DNA of 64,000 bases from Saprospiraceae bacterium. Its GTDB lineage: Bacteria; Bacteroidota; Bacteroidia; Chitinophagales; Saprospiraceae. Every line of letters begins with the position of its first letter. Positions within the stretch are counted from its first letter, which is position 1. A program made the position numbers and the translations under genes. Shown in pieces: positions 1-7,904 of this stretch. The notes under the pieces were generated by a model that saw nothing but the letters and a program-made list of their open reading frames with translations, was not told the DNA's origin and searched no databases. Location of the stretch: the NCBI GenBank assembly GCA_019638455.1, contig JAHBTU010000004.1, positions 558,001 through 622,000 on the forward strand, given 5' to 3'.

Positions 1-2
1 GG

Positions 3-632
3 ATGCTCTATTTCCGACGGTACTCGCAGATGTTTCAGCACAAAGCCGAAAACCTCGAAAAGCAACATTTGCTCAACGAAATCGCCCTGCTCAAGACCCA
101 AGTGAACCCACATTTCCTGTTCAACAGCCTGAGCATACTTTCGTCGCTCGTGAAAAAGGACCCGGAGCTTTCCGAGCAGTTCATTGACCAATTGGCGCGC
201 TCATACCGCTACATTCTGGAGCAAAAAGAACAATCTTTGGTCAATCTGAGAACCGAACTCGAGTTCATCAAATCTTACGCTTTTTTGCTCAAAATTCGCT
301 TCGAGAATAAGTTCAACCTCAAATTCATCCTGTCGGACGAAGTGTTGGACAAACACAAAATTGCCCCCATGACGCTCCAGCTCCTCATCGAAAATGCCGT
401 GAAACACAACCGAATGTCGCTCAAAGAACCGCTCGTGGTGGAAGTGACCTTTGATGAAGGTGGCCAAACTCTTTTGGTCAAAAACCGCTTGCAACCGCGC
501 ACCACGCCGGCCAACTCCACAGGCGTCGGTCTCCAGAACATCGCCAACCGCTACGCGCTTCTCACCGACCGCCTCGTTTGGGCAGGCGAGCGAGAAGATG
601 AGTTTGTGGTGAAAGTGCCATTGCTTCAGTAA
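3..632 (+). CDS. LytS-family sensor histidine kinase, C-terminal part (5' end cut by window)
   Basis: This is the catalytic end of a membrane histidine kinase of the His_kinase/LytS class, which would phosphorylate a LytTR regulator such as the one at 2483-3238. The dimerisation/phosphoacceptor motif NPHFLFNSL carries the histidine at about residue 37 of the visible part. An ATPase N-box (IENAVKHNRMS) lies at about 129-139 and a G-box (TGVGLQNI) near the end. The first visible residues (MLYFRRYSQMFQHKAENLEK) look like the coiled linker after a last membrane helix, so the ATG at 3 is probably internal and the gene begins before the window. The sequence is strongly similar to the C-terminus of the propeller kinase at 26314-29337, so the missing N-terminus may be a beta-propeller plus Y_Y_Y sensor (inference). 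Confidence 0.88.
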   Translation: MLYFRRYSQMFQHKAENLEKQHLLNEIALLKTQVNPHFLFNSLSILSSLVKKDPELSEQFIDQLARSYRYILEQKEQSLVNLRTELEFIKSYAFLLKIRFENKFNLKFILSDEVLDKHKIAPMTLQLLIENAVKHNRMSLKEPLVVEVTFDEGGQTLLVKNRLQPRTTPANSTGVGLQNIANRYALLTDRLVWAGEREDEFVVKVPLLQ

Positions 633-672
633 GTTGATAAGGCTTGACATAAACCTTGCTAAACAATTGACA

Positions 673-1950
673 ATGAACAAGAACACTCAATCTCCCAACC
701 AACGTTTACTAAACTTTCAAAGTTTGGTAAACGTAACACCGTTCCTTTTTTCCCTCCTGCTCGCTACCTCGATCAGCGCGCAGCAATGGCAGCAAGTCGC
801 CAAAATCCCCGCCGGACAGACGACCGCACTGTTCGCTATCGGCGACACACTTTATGCTGCGGGTTTGAACAAAATTTACTACACCTACGATGGTGGTGAC
901 ACTTGGGACAGCACGGGAACAATGAGTCCGACGCTCGATTTTATTTCGGCCATCAGATACAGTCAGGGGCGATTGTACGTCGCAACGGAGTTTGAAGGCG
1001 TCTTCAGCAGCAGCAACGGCGGGCAAACTTGGCAAGCCGACAATACTGGCCTTGTCGGATTGGGAGCAAAAAACATTTCGAGCCTCGCCATTCGCGGCGA
1101 CAGCCTCTATGCTGGCACTTACGGCGCAGGCGTTTTTGTCAAAAAAATCTCCACCAACAGCAATTGGACCGCCTACAAAACGGGCATGGCTTGGGGCAAC
1201 GTGGAAAGCCTCACGAACATTGACGGAAAACTCTACGCCGGAGCGGGCGGCAACGCGACGGTCTTCACCCACACTTATCCCGGCCACACCTGGGCGGAAA
1301 CACCCTTCGCAGCGTTCAACGGCGAGATCAATGCTTTCCTCGGCGTGGCAAAACAAGACGATGTACTCCTGGCCGCCGGAAATTTAGGCCTTTACCGAAG
1401 CGACGACGACGGCGCGAACTGGACGCACTATAATCCCGGCACAGGTTTTCTCGGCTCGGCGAGCTTCGTGAACGACGGCAACCGCGTCATCGCTCTTTTG
1501 GCAAAACCCTCCGGCCTTAGCTTTTTGAAATTTACCGACGACGGGGGGCAGAATTGGCAGAATTTCGAGCCAGCCGCCCCCAACTCTTTAGGCTACGACA
1601 TCGCCCTTTTCAACGGCAAACTTTACTCGGCCCGCAATAACGGCCTCTGGCGTATCGCACTGACAACCAGTGTGGAAACCCCGGTCGGTGAACTCCCCGA
1701 ACTCGGTCAGAATTTCCCTAACCCCTTTTCCGGCAGCACGACGATACCCGTCACGCTGTCCCGACAAACCCGGCTGGAATTATCCGTTTTCAATGCTGCC
1801 GGTGCGTACATTCGCACGATTTGGCAGGGCGAAAAACCCGCTGGGGTGCATCAGATTGAAATGGAATTGGGAGATTTGCCACCGGGTATTTACGTCGCTC
1901 GGCTGACGACGGAAACTGGTGTGGCCTCGCGGCTGATGACATCGTTCTAA
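673..1950 (+). CDS. Secreted BNR/YCF48-like propeller protein with T9SS sorting domain
   Basis: A 425-aa exported protein. The signal peptide ends near SISAQ. The body holds repeated Asp-box/BNR-like strands (GGDTWDS, NGGQTWQ, DDGANWTHY, DDGGQNWQ), typical of sialidase/YCF48-type beta-propellers. The C-terminus is a type A T9SS sorting domain starting around LGQNFPNPFSGST and ending MTSF, so it should be secreted through the outer membrane and anchored or released. Start choice: an in-frame ATG exists at 634, but the one at 673 gives a normal signal peptide length. Odd feature: residues about 11-20 (RLLNFQSLVN) are encoded by a 33-bp palindrome at 702-734 that also occurs inside another gene here. 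The stop codon lies in a second palindrome at 1948-1982. It is placed between kinase and regulator genes; its ligand is unknown. Confidence 0.85.
   Translation: MNKNTQSPNQRLLNFQSLVNVTPFLFSLLLATSISAQQWQQVAKIPAGQTTALFAIGDTLYAAGLNKIYYTYDGGDTWDSTGTMSPTLDFISAIRYSQGRLYVATEFEGVFSSSNGGQTWQADNTGLVGLGAKNISSLAIRGDSLYAGTYGAGVFVKKISTNSNWTAYKTGMAWGNVESLTNIDGKLYAGAGGNATVFTHTYPGHTWAETPFAAFNGEINAFLGVAKQDDVLLAAGNLGLYRSDDDGANWTHYNPGTGFLGSASFVNDGNRVIALLAKPSGLSFLKFTDDGGQNWQNFEPAAPNSLGYDIALFNGKLYSARNNGLWRIALTTSVETPVGELPELGQNFPNPFSGSTTIPVTLSRQTRLELSVFNAAGAYIRTIWQGEKPAGVHQIEMELGDLPPGIYVARLTTETGVASRLMTSF
702..734. repeat. 33-bp palindrome inside a coding sequence
   Basis: An almost perfect inverted repeat centred on CTTTCAAAG, with outer arms ACGTTTAC and GTAAACGT. 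It is read through in frame as RLLNFQSLVNV in the signal-peptide region of the gene at 673. The same element occurs in frame at 44073-44105, and a 24/33-identical version is intergenic at 24601-24633. Confidence 0.9.
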
Positions 1951-1982
1951 CGTCGGAAGGGTTTCAAACCCTTCCGACGTTA
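1948..1982. repeat. Perfect palindrome supplying the stop codon of the upstream gene
   Basis: Arms TAACGTCGGAAGGG and CCCTTCCGACGTTA flank the loop TTTCAAA. The first TAA (1948-1950) is the stop of the 673-1950 gene. A rho-independent terminator is possible, but no T-run follows, and the architecture (33-bp core, TTTCAAA centre) matches other palindromes in this window. Confidence 0.85.
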
Positions 1983-2000
1983 GGTGAAAACAACCAACTC

Positions 2001-2420
2001 ATGCACCAACTTTACGTCCTGTGTTTCTTGCTCGGCTCAGCCAACTTTTCAATTGCTCAAAGCAAGACCGACAGCCTTTGGGCTATTTGGAACGATGCCA
2101 GAAAAGACGTTATGCGTTTCAACTTGCCCGACGACGTTTTGGAAAAATATAAAATCGCCCCTTTGGCCCTCCAACTTTTGGTCGAAAACGCCGTGAAACA
2201 CAACCGGATGTCGGTAAAAGAACCGCTCGTTGTGGAGGTTTCTTTGGGCGACGACGAGACATTAATCGTCAAAAACCGCTTGCAACTACGCCCCACGCCG
2301 TCGGCCTCCACTGGCCTCGGCTTGCAAAATATCATCAACCGCAACGCACTGCTCACCGCTCGTCCGGTTTGGGCCGGAGAGAGCGAAGAAGCGTTCATAG
2401 TAAAATTGCCATTGCTCTAA
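2001..2420 (+). pseudogene. Internally deleted LytS-type histidine kinase remnant
   Basis: This 139-aa reading frame has a good signal peptide (MHQLYVLCFLLGSANFSIAQ), then SKTDSLWAIWNDARK, which looks like the beginning of a TPR-type periplasmic sensor kinase. At about 2108-2120 it jumps directly into the end of a kinase: VLEKYKIAPLALQLL, the N-box VENAVKHNRMS, then TGLGLQNI and KLPLL. The membrane helices, the dimerisation domain and the phosphoacceptor histidine are absent, so it cannot autophosphorylate. The frame is intact, which suggests an in-frame deletion of roughly a whole sensor and DHp domain. It resembles the kinase at 3-632 in the retained part. It sits directly before the LytTR gene, so it probably derives from that regulator's original kinase. 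It could still be translated as a small secreted product. Confidence 0.75.
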
Positions 2421-2423
2421 CTG

Positions 2424-2449
2424 TACGGCGGATTTGCAAATCCGCCGCA
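2424..2449. repeat. Palindrome between kinase remnant and LytTR gene
   Basis: The core CGGCGGATTTG/CAAATCCGCCG is perfect over 22 bp (2426-2447). It starts four bases after the stop of the kinase remnant. With the palindrome at 1948-1982 it brackets the deleted gene. Confidence 0.8.
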
Positions 2450-2482
2450 CCACTTAAATCTTGAAAATCAAGCACATTAAGC

Positions 2483-3238
2483 ATGAACACTATCATCATC
2501 GAAGACGAGAACCTCACCGCGCAGCGGCTCGAGGGAATGTTGAAAAAATACGACTCCAATATAAAAGTGCTGGCGACACTGCCTTCCGTAGCCGAATCGG
2601 TGGACTGGCTCCGCAAACACGACGCGCCCGACCTCGTGTTTATGGATATTCATCTGGAAGACGATTTGTGTTTCAAAATCTTCGAACTCGCGCCGCTCAC
2701 GTCGCCCGTCATTTTCACGACCGCTTACGACGAGTACATGATTAAAGCCTTCAAAGTCAACAGCATTGACTATTTGCTCAAACCCGTCAACCTGCTCGAA
2801 CTCATGGCGGCGTTGGACAAATACAAGGCGCTGAAAGAGCAGTTTTCAAAACCTGATTTCGATACCTTGCTTCAGTACATCGGCCAGCGAGAGCCGGAGT
2901 ACAAGACGCGGTTCATGATTACGGTAGGCAACAAAATCCGCAGTATCGAGACGGCGGACATCGCCTATTTTTATTCCGATGAAAAAATCACCTTCATGGT
3001 GACGAAGGAAGGCCAACACTTGCCGATTGATTTCAGCCTCGACAAACTCGCCACGCTGCTCGACCCTAAGCAGTTTTTCCGCATCAGCCGCCAATACTTG
3101 GTTGGTTTTTCGGCGATTCAAGCCGTTTTAACCCACTTCAAGGGCAAACTCAAACTTGACCTCGCGCCCAAAGCCAAACACGAAGTGTTCGTCAGTGGCG
3201 ACAGAATAACGGATTTTAAGGATTGGCTGGGGAGATAG
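2483..3238 (+). CDS. LytTR-family response regulator
   Basis: A 251-aa cytoplasmic transcription factor. The receiver domain spans residues 1-120: acidic pair EDE at 7-9, phospho-acceptor D55 in LVFMDIHLED, conserved T in FTTAYDEY, and K in YLLKPV. A linker leads to a C-terminal LytTR DNA-binding domain at about 142-248, with the signature motifs FMITVGNKIRSIE, IAYFYSDEK and FFRISRQYLV. It is 62 bp downstream of the kinase remnant and in the same direction as the kinase at 3-632, so that kinase is the likely partner now that the nearer one is broken. The LytTR family binds paired direct repeats; no target site was recognised. Confidence 0.93.
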   Translation: MNTIIIEDENLTAQRLEGMLKKYDSNIKVLATLPSVAESVDWLRKHDAPDLVFMDIHLEDDLCFKIFELAPLTSPVIFTTAYDEYMIKAFKVNSIDYLLKPVNLLELMAALDKYKALKEQFSKPDFDTLLQYIGQREPEYKTRFMITVGNKIRSIETADIAYFYSDEKITFMVTKEGQHLPIDFSLDKLATLLDPKQFFRISRQYLVGFSAIQAVLTHFKGKLKLDLAPKAKHEVFVSGDRITDFKDWLGR

Positions 3239-3446
3239 TTGTTTGGGGGTTTGAGGGTTTCTGGTTTGAAGGTTTGAGGGTTTGAAGGTTTCTGGTTTGA
3301 AGGTTTGGGGGTTTGAAGGTTTCTGGTTTGAAGGTTTGAAGGTTTGGGGTTTCTGGTTTGAGGGTTTGGGGGTTTCTGGTTTGAAGGTTTGAGGGTTTGG
3401 GGGTTTCTGGTTTGAAGGTTTGAGGGTTTGGGGTTTCTGGTTTGAG
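3239..3446. repeat. G/T-rich heptamer tandem array
   Basis: About 200 bp built almost only from 7-bp units GGTTTGA, GGTTTGG and GGTTTCT, with GGTTTCT recurring every few units to give a loose higher-order period. It begins directly after the stop of the LytTR gene. The plus strand has many GGG runs (quadruplex potential) and the minus strand is C/A rich. No coding content is seen. The remaining 3447-3596 is unremarkable. Confidence 0.9.
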
Positions 3447-3596
3447 GTAATATAGAAAAACCGGGAGACTTCAGGGGAATGGTTCAGGGGGAATGTTCAG
3501 AAAAACGTGTCAAACCTGGAGCCTTGCGGCACTGTGGCCGTCTTTGAGGATTTGTATGGGAATCTGTGGGACTTGATAGAGCCAGCAGTGGCGGTG

Positions 3597-3633
3597 TAAA
3601 AAAACGAGTCACCCTGCGTCCAGAGTGACTCGT
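3597..3633 (-). terminator. Rho-independent terminator of the TonB-domain gene
   Basis: On the minus strand, the stem ACGAGTCAC/GTGACTCGT (9 bp) is followed by seven T residues. It lies about 33 bp beyond the stop of the minus-strand gene at 3666-4064. Confidence 0.85.
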
Positions 3634-3665
3634 ACGGGAGGGACAATCAAACACCTCCGGCCCCA

Positions 3666-4064
3666 TTATCCAGCTTGCAATTTGAATTTCACCGCGACAC
3701 TCGCCTTTTGCGCCACAGGTTGCCCATTTTTTGTGGCAGGAACCCACTTGGGCATTTTTTTAAGAAGGTTGGTTACAGCGCGGTCGCAAGACCACGACAG
3801 CCCCTGCACGATTTGCACGTCTCTTACTGACCCGTCGGCTTCGATGAGGACCTTTGCCACCACCCGTCCTTCGGTGCCAGACTCGATGGCCGCTATCGGG
3901 TATTTGAGATTTTCTTGGATGTACTGATGCAGGTTGGGGAAGCGAGCTTTGGTAAAAGAAGCCGCTGCATCGGCAGCGGAGTGAAAGGCGTGGCTTGAAT
4001 GTTGGGCGCTGACAGACATGGATGACGTGAAGAGCGCGATAGCAAGCAAAATCATGGCTTTCAT
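3666..4064 (-). CDS. Secreted TonB C-terminal domain protein
   Basis: A 132-aa protein with a signal peptide (MKAMILLAIALFTSSMSVSAQ) and then a single TonB C-terminal-like fold: LHQYIQENLKYPIAAIESGTEG, VVAKVLIEADGSVRDVQIVQ and AVTNLLKKMPKWVPA. These are hallmark motifs of the Bacteroidota energy-transducer-TonB family (PF03544). There is no N-terminal membrane anchor beyond the signal peptide and no proline-rich spacer, so it is a stand-alone periplasmic TonB-CTD rather than a full TonB. The ATG at 4064 was chosen because longer in-frame starts only add an unlikely leader. A terminator follows. It is 101 bp downstream of the haloperoxidase-like gene on the same strand and may be co-transcribed. 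Confidence 0.85.
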   Translation of the reverse strand: MKAMILLAIALFTSSMSVSAQHSSHAFHSAADAAASFTKARFPNLHQYIQENLKYPIAAIESGTEGRVVAKVLIEADGSVRDVQIVQGLSWSCDRAVTNLLKKMPKWVPATKNGQPVAQKASVAVKFKLQAG

Positions 4065-4165
4065 AGCAAAAGTGTTTTTATGTGAAAAAATTAGTGTGAC
4101 AAATGTGGAAGGGGCGAAGAGTCCGAAAGGATGGGCAAGCCCACCTCTCGAACTCCAAAAACAAC

Positions 4166-5458
4166 TCAATCTATCGGTTTCAAGTGTTGCTCCAGCGTCC
4201 ATTGGCCGATTTGATTGCCCAATGCCTGGCCTTTCTGGCAGGCAAAGCGGAAGTGAAGACCCGCCAGCACACGAGACTCGGCGTTCTCGTCGGCAGCCTC
4301 GAAAAAATTGCTGAAACCGCGTGTCAGGCCGGGTGTTGGTGCGGTGGTGGAGGTCATGCTAAAAGGAACATTGTTGCCCACGATGGCTGTCAGCACAGTG
4401 GCAGCGGCATTGCCGAGGGCGCTGTGAGTAGAAGGGTAGTCCTGCACGGGCGGGGTTGGCTCGGAAGGCTCCCAGTTGTAGTCGGCCACCGTGTCGTCGT
4501 TGCCGTCGAAATCAGCCGAGCGGATGGCCGTGTAAGGCCTCCAAAAGTTGTAATGGAACTTGGAGTCCCACCCTGCGGTGTAGGCATCTGCCAAAGCCAT
4601 GTTGACAAGGGCGAAAAGACGTGCCGTGGCGAGTAGTCCCAACTTTTTGTCGGCAGCGACGGTGCGGGTCACGCGGTTCCAGCCGATTTCAGAGAACTCA
4701 TACCAATACTTTGCAATGACGGTCTGTTCGGCGCTGCGGTGCGGGCTGTCCTTTTGGCCCATGCGCTTCACCTCGTTGAAATCCTGCGCGTACGCTTGGC
4801 TGTTGAGCGTCGGGTGGGATGGTACGCGGAACTGTTCGGGCTTTTGCAAAGAGAAAGTTTGCATCGTCGTCCAGAACGGCGCAAAAATGAAGTCGAACGG
4901 CGGCACCAGTTGGTATTCGCCGGGCTGGCCAGTGCCTGCTGGTATGCTGATGGGGTCTTGGAACGCGCCATCATTCTGGCGCAGGGCGATGATAGCCGCC
5001 GCCGCTTTTTTGCCGATTTCGATGCCTTGTGTTTTGGCGCTGCCTTCCGGCACTTTTGTCAACGACGCTGCCAAACAGCTGTCGAGCATCGGCTTTTGAG
5101 CGGGGATTTGATTCACCAACACCTCATAAGCTGCTGTCGCCGCTGCCGCGACGGGGTCGGCCTGTCTGTTTTTTTGGTGAAAGGCATAGGTTTGGTAGCG
5201 CGGCGCGATGGCGTTGAGCGCGTCGTGCATGGCGATGTGGGTCATGGCGTTGATGCGTGAAGCCAGATGCGTGTGCAGGTAAGTGCCGCTCGTCCCGCCC
5301 ATTGTCTCGAAAGCCGCCAAGTTCCAGTCGAGGATGACTTGATTCGAGTACTGTTCGAGGCCATTTCCCGGGTCGGGATTTCCGATGCTGTTTGACTTGT
5401 TGCAAGCACTCAAAGCGAGCAACAGGCCCAAAAGGGCCAAGGCAAGTTTTTGTTTCAT
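4166..5458 (-). CDS. Vanadium-dependent haloperoxidase / PAP2-like lipoprotein
   Basis: A 430-aa lipoprotein (lipobox ending LSAC, acyl Cys19) of the bacterial vanadium haloperoxidase branch of the PAP2 superfamily. The vanadate/phosphate pocket can be traced: K300 and R307-P308 in KFHYNFWRPYTAIR, PSTHS at 342-346 (variant of PSGH), and SRVLAGLHFRF with R396 and H402. The usual aspartate a few residues after that histidine is replaced (FACQKG). In this family such proteins oxidise halides or hydrolyse phosphates; which one cannot be told from sequence. It is probably periplasmic or attached to the outer membrane. Its upstream region is taken up by the inverted nonamer arrays (5490-5845), so any promoter must lie in or beyond them. 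Confidence 0.85.
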   Translation of the reverse strand: MKQKLALALLGLLLALSACNKSNSIGNPDPGNGLEQYSNQVILDWNLAAFETMGGTSGTYLHTHLASRINAMTHIAMHDALNAIAPRYQTYAFHQKNRQADPVAAAATAAYEVLVNQIPAQKPMLDSCLAASLTKVPEGSAKTQGIEIGKKAAAAIIALRQNDGAFQDPISIPAGTGQPGEYQLVPPFDFIFAPFWTTMQTFSLQKPEQFRVPSHPTLNSQAYAQDFNEVKRMGQKDSPHRSAEQTVIAKYWYEFSEIGWNRVTRTVAADKKLGLLATARLFALVNMALADAYTAGWDSKFHYNFWRPYTAIRSADFDGNDDTVADYNWEPSEPTPPVQDYPSTHSALGNAAATVLTAIVGNNVPFSMTSTTAPTPGLTRGFSNFFEAADENAESRVLAGLHFRFACQKGQALGNQIGQWTLEQHLKPID

Positions 5459-5489
5459 TGCTTAAAAATGTTTGGATTTGAAAAAAATT

Positions 5490-5561
5490 GATTCGATTGA
5501 GCCGATTGATTCGATTGAGCCGATTGATTCGATTGATTCGATTGATTCGATTGATTCGATT
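5490..5561. repeat. Left arm: eight tandem nonamers
   Basis: Eight exact 9-bp units, GATTCGATT and GAGCCGATT, in the order A B A B A A A A. They are the reverse complement of the units in the 29-unit array at 5585-5845. A 23-bp unique spacer (5562-5584) separates the two arms. Confidence 0.95.
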
Positions 5562-5584
5562 AGTGAGATTGGGTTAGTCGTGCT

Positions 5585-5845
5585 AATCGAATCAATCGGC
5601 TTAATCGAATCAATCGAATCAATCGGCTCAATCGAATCAATCGGCTCAATCGAATCAATCGGCTCAATCGAATCAATCGGCTCAATCGAATCAATCGGCT
5701 CAATCGAATCAATCGGCTCAATCGAATCAATCGAATCAATCGGCTCAATCGAATCAATCGAATCAATCGGCTCAATCGAATCAATCGGCTCAATCGAATC
5801 AATCGGCTCAATCGAATCAATCGGCTCAATCGAATCAATCGGCTC
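5585..5845. repeat. Right arm: 29 tandem nonamers
   Basis: 29 units of AATCGAATC or AATCGGCTC (one variant ending CTT), 261 bp with no length variation, mostly alternating so that the apparent period is 18 bp. The last units run into the 3' end of the desaturase-like gene and provide its stop codon. Long open frames across it on both strands (ESIGSI-type and RLSRLI-type) are artefacts of the period. Confidence 0.95.
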
Positions 5846-6587
5846 TGCTCACGTCTTTGAACAGCAGCATATCCACCACCCGACTCGAAGCGCCGTTGTA
5901 AAATCCGTTGTCGTGTTCGAAAGTCTTGGGATTGTGAAAAGTCCCGAAGAGGATATCGAAAAGCGGCAAATCCGAATAGTTGTGCCGGTGAATACCTTGC
6001 GCGTGGTGGTAGCCGTGACTTTCAGGACGTTGGATGATGTAGCCCAACCATTGGGGTGTGCGGATGTTGGCGTGCTGGAAGATGCTGAAAAAATTGGTTG
6101 TCAGCAGGATGATAGTCGTGGCTTGCGCGTCCAAGCCCATGATGACCGAGAAACACAGCGTGCCGAGTGCGGTGAAACCCGCCATGTCGAAGGGGCTGAA
6201 ATAAAATGCCCCGTAGGTGTCGAGCCGTTCGGCGCTGTGGTGCATCTGGTGGAACACCCGCCACAAAAAGTTGCTGCTGTGCATGGCGCGATGCCACACA
6301 TACATCCCGAACTCATAGAGCAAGATGCCCGCCACTGCGCCCCAAAACACACCGATGGCGGAGAGGTCGAACAACTGCCTTTCAGGCATGAGCGCCTCCC
6401 AAAGCAGCGGCAAGTAACTGGACAGATAGAAAAACAGGAAGAAAAACACGATGCCACGCAGTTGCCAGAACTTGACGGGCGGCAGTGGTCGCGCTGGGAA
6501 AATGGCCTCATAGAGCATGAGCAAGGCGTACATCGCAATGATGACGAGCGAAATGGGGTCGAGCAGGATTTCCAATGGTGTTGGCAT
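5835..6587 (-). CDS. Sterol desaturase / fatty acid hydroxylase family membrane protein
   Basis: A 250-aa integral membrane protein with about four hydrophobic segments and the eight-histidine di-iron signature of the FA hydroxylase superfamily: HRAMH, HQMHHS, and HHAQGIHRHNYS near the C-terminus. These enzymes use di-iron and O2 to hydroxylate or desaturate lipids in the membrane. The ATG at 6587 (MPTPLEILLDP) starts just before the first hydrophobic helix; longer in-frame starts give an implausible extension. The last two codons and the stop (DVSRAD-stop) are formed partly by the nonamer array, so array growth may have altered the C-terminus. The substrate is unknown. It has the same orientation as the haloperoxidase-like gene. 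Confidence 0.88.
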   Translation of the reverse strand: MPTPLEILLDPISLVIIAMYALLMLYEAIFPARPLPPVKFWQLRGIVFFFLFFYLSSYLPLLWEALMPERQLFDLSAIGVFWGAVAGILLYEFGMYVWHRAMHSSNFLWRVFHQMHHSAERLDTYGAFYFSPFDMAGFTALGTLCFSVIMGLDAQATTIILLTTNFFSIFQHANIRTPQWLGYIIQRPESHGYHHAQGIHRHNYSDLPLFDILFGTFHNPKTFEHDNGFYNGASSRVVDMLLFKDVSRAD

Positions 6588-6821
6588 GACGGAATTGTTT
6601 TCGTGTTTAAAAGTCGTTATTGTCGCTGCAAAGAAGCAGGCGCTTCGCAGCGTGGCGCAAGTCTGTTTCGGCAAGGCGCGGGGCAGCTTCGATACACAAA
6701 AAAATAACAAGTCGAACGCCGGAAAACGAGCGAAACAGCCGTTGGGCGGTTGAAAAGCACAGGTTGCACCCGTTGAACGAAGAAAACAAGTCGTTGACCG
6801 AAAGAGAACGGCTCCTGTGCT

Positions 6822-7904
6822 GTGGAAAAGCCTATTTTCGTCGCCGTGAACAAACAGAAATGGCATATCTACGCGGGGCATACGCTTTATTGGCTGCTCT
6901 TTTTCCTGTTCGATTGGCTCGCCACGAGCGGCAAGGTGGGGCGTGTGGAATCAGGATTGTTGCTTAAGGAAGCATTTATCAACTTTGTGTCTGCCGCGCT
7001 GCTGGCATACAGTTCGATTTACTGGTTTCGAGCCAATTGGTTCGATGGGCGCTATCGGCGGCTGGCGGTGGGCGTGTTAGTGTTCATAGTAGCGGCGGGC
7101 TTCTTCAAACACGCCCTGAAAACCCTATTTTTGTACCTGCCCATGCTTAGCACCCACCTTGCAGACGTGCCTTCGTGGCTCAACTACTGGAAGCCGCGCT
7201 ATGTGCTGGGCAGCATCGTGTCGCCCGTGTTGCAGGCGAGCATCGTCGTGATGGCATATTTTTTCTCTTTGTGGACGCGGCAGCAGCGACTTATCGAAAA
7301 GGCCAAGCGGGAAAAAGTGGAGGCCGAACTGGAATTGTTGAAATCGCAAGTGGAGCCGCATTTTATTTTTAACACCCTGAACAACATCTATTATCTGGCC
7401 CAGAACAACCACCCGCGCACGGGCGAAATGATTTACCGGCTGGCGCAACTCCTGAGTTTTATGCTCTACGACAGCCGAAAATCGCTCATCCCGGTGGAAA
7501 AAGAGTTGGACTACATCCGCGACTATGTAAACTTGGAGCGCATCCGTTACGGCGAAAACTTGGATATTTCAGTCAATGTTTTTGGCGTGTTGAAAGACGC
7601 GATGGTACCACCGCTTTTGCTTTTGCCTTTGGTGGAAAATGCTTTCAAACACGGCATCGCGCCAAGCGGGCAAGGCTGGATAAGGGTGGATGTGTCGCGG
7701 CGCAACGGCTCCGTCGTGTGCAAAGTGGAGAACAGCGTACCGGAACAAATACTGGAGAAACTGGAAAAAAACGAGGCTTCGGGGCTGGGATTGAGAAATT
7801 TGGGAAACCGCCTAGAGGCTTTGTTTCCTCAAAATCACGAACTCAAAATCCTGCGCGGCAAGGAGAGTTTTCTTTCCGTGCTCTCTGTACCTCTTTATTC
7901 TTGA
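6822..7904 (+). CDS. LytS-family membrane sensor histidine kinase
   Basis: A 360-aa kinase. Four hydrophobic segments (about 20-33, 50-70, 80-105 and 128-150) form a 4TM sensor typical of Bacteroidota LytS homologues. A coiled linker (QQRLIEKAKREKVEAELELLKSQ) leads to the phosphoacceptor motif EPHFIFNTLNNIYYLAQ (H180). The ATPase has the N-box LVENAFKHGIAPS and the G-box GLGLRNLGNRL. The start is GTG at 6822, or GTG at 6846 eight codons later. It pairs with the LytTR regulator at 8276. The last residues (SVLSVPLYS) are encoded by the first unit of the 73-bp repeat array, so the natural C-terminus may have been replaced by repeat sequence. Confidence 0.9.
   Translation: MEKPIFVAVNKQKWHIYAGHTLYWLLFFLFDWLATSGKVGRVESGLLLKEAFINFVSAALLAYSSIYWFRANWFDGRYRRLAVGVLVFIVAAGFFKHALKTLFLYLPMLSTHLADVPSWLNYWKPRYVLGSIVSPVLQASIVVMAYFFSLWTRQQRLIEKAKREKVEAELELLKSQVEPHFIFNTLNNIYYLAQNNHPRTGEMIYRLAQLLSFMLYDSRKSLIPVEKELDYIRDYVNLERIRYGENLDISVNVFGVLKDAMVPPLLLLPLVENAFKHGIAPSGQGWIRVDVSRRNGSVVCKVENSVPEQILEKLEKNEASGLGLRNLGNRLEALFPQNHELKILRGKESFLSVLSVPLYS

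Noticed and set aside
5585..5845. Possible CRISPR array
   Set aside because: Units are contiguous 9-mers with no unique spacers and no cas genes nearby.
5472..6707. 411-codon plus-strand open frame
   Set aside because: Made of the nonamer array (ESIGSI repeats) and then the antisense of the desaturase-like gene.
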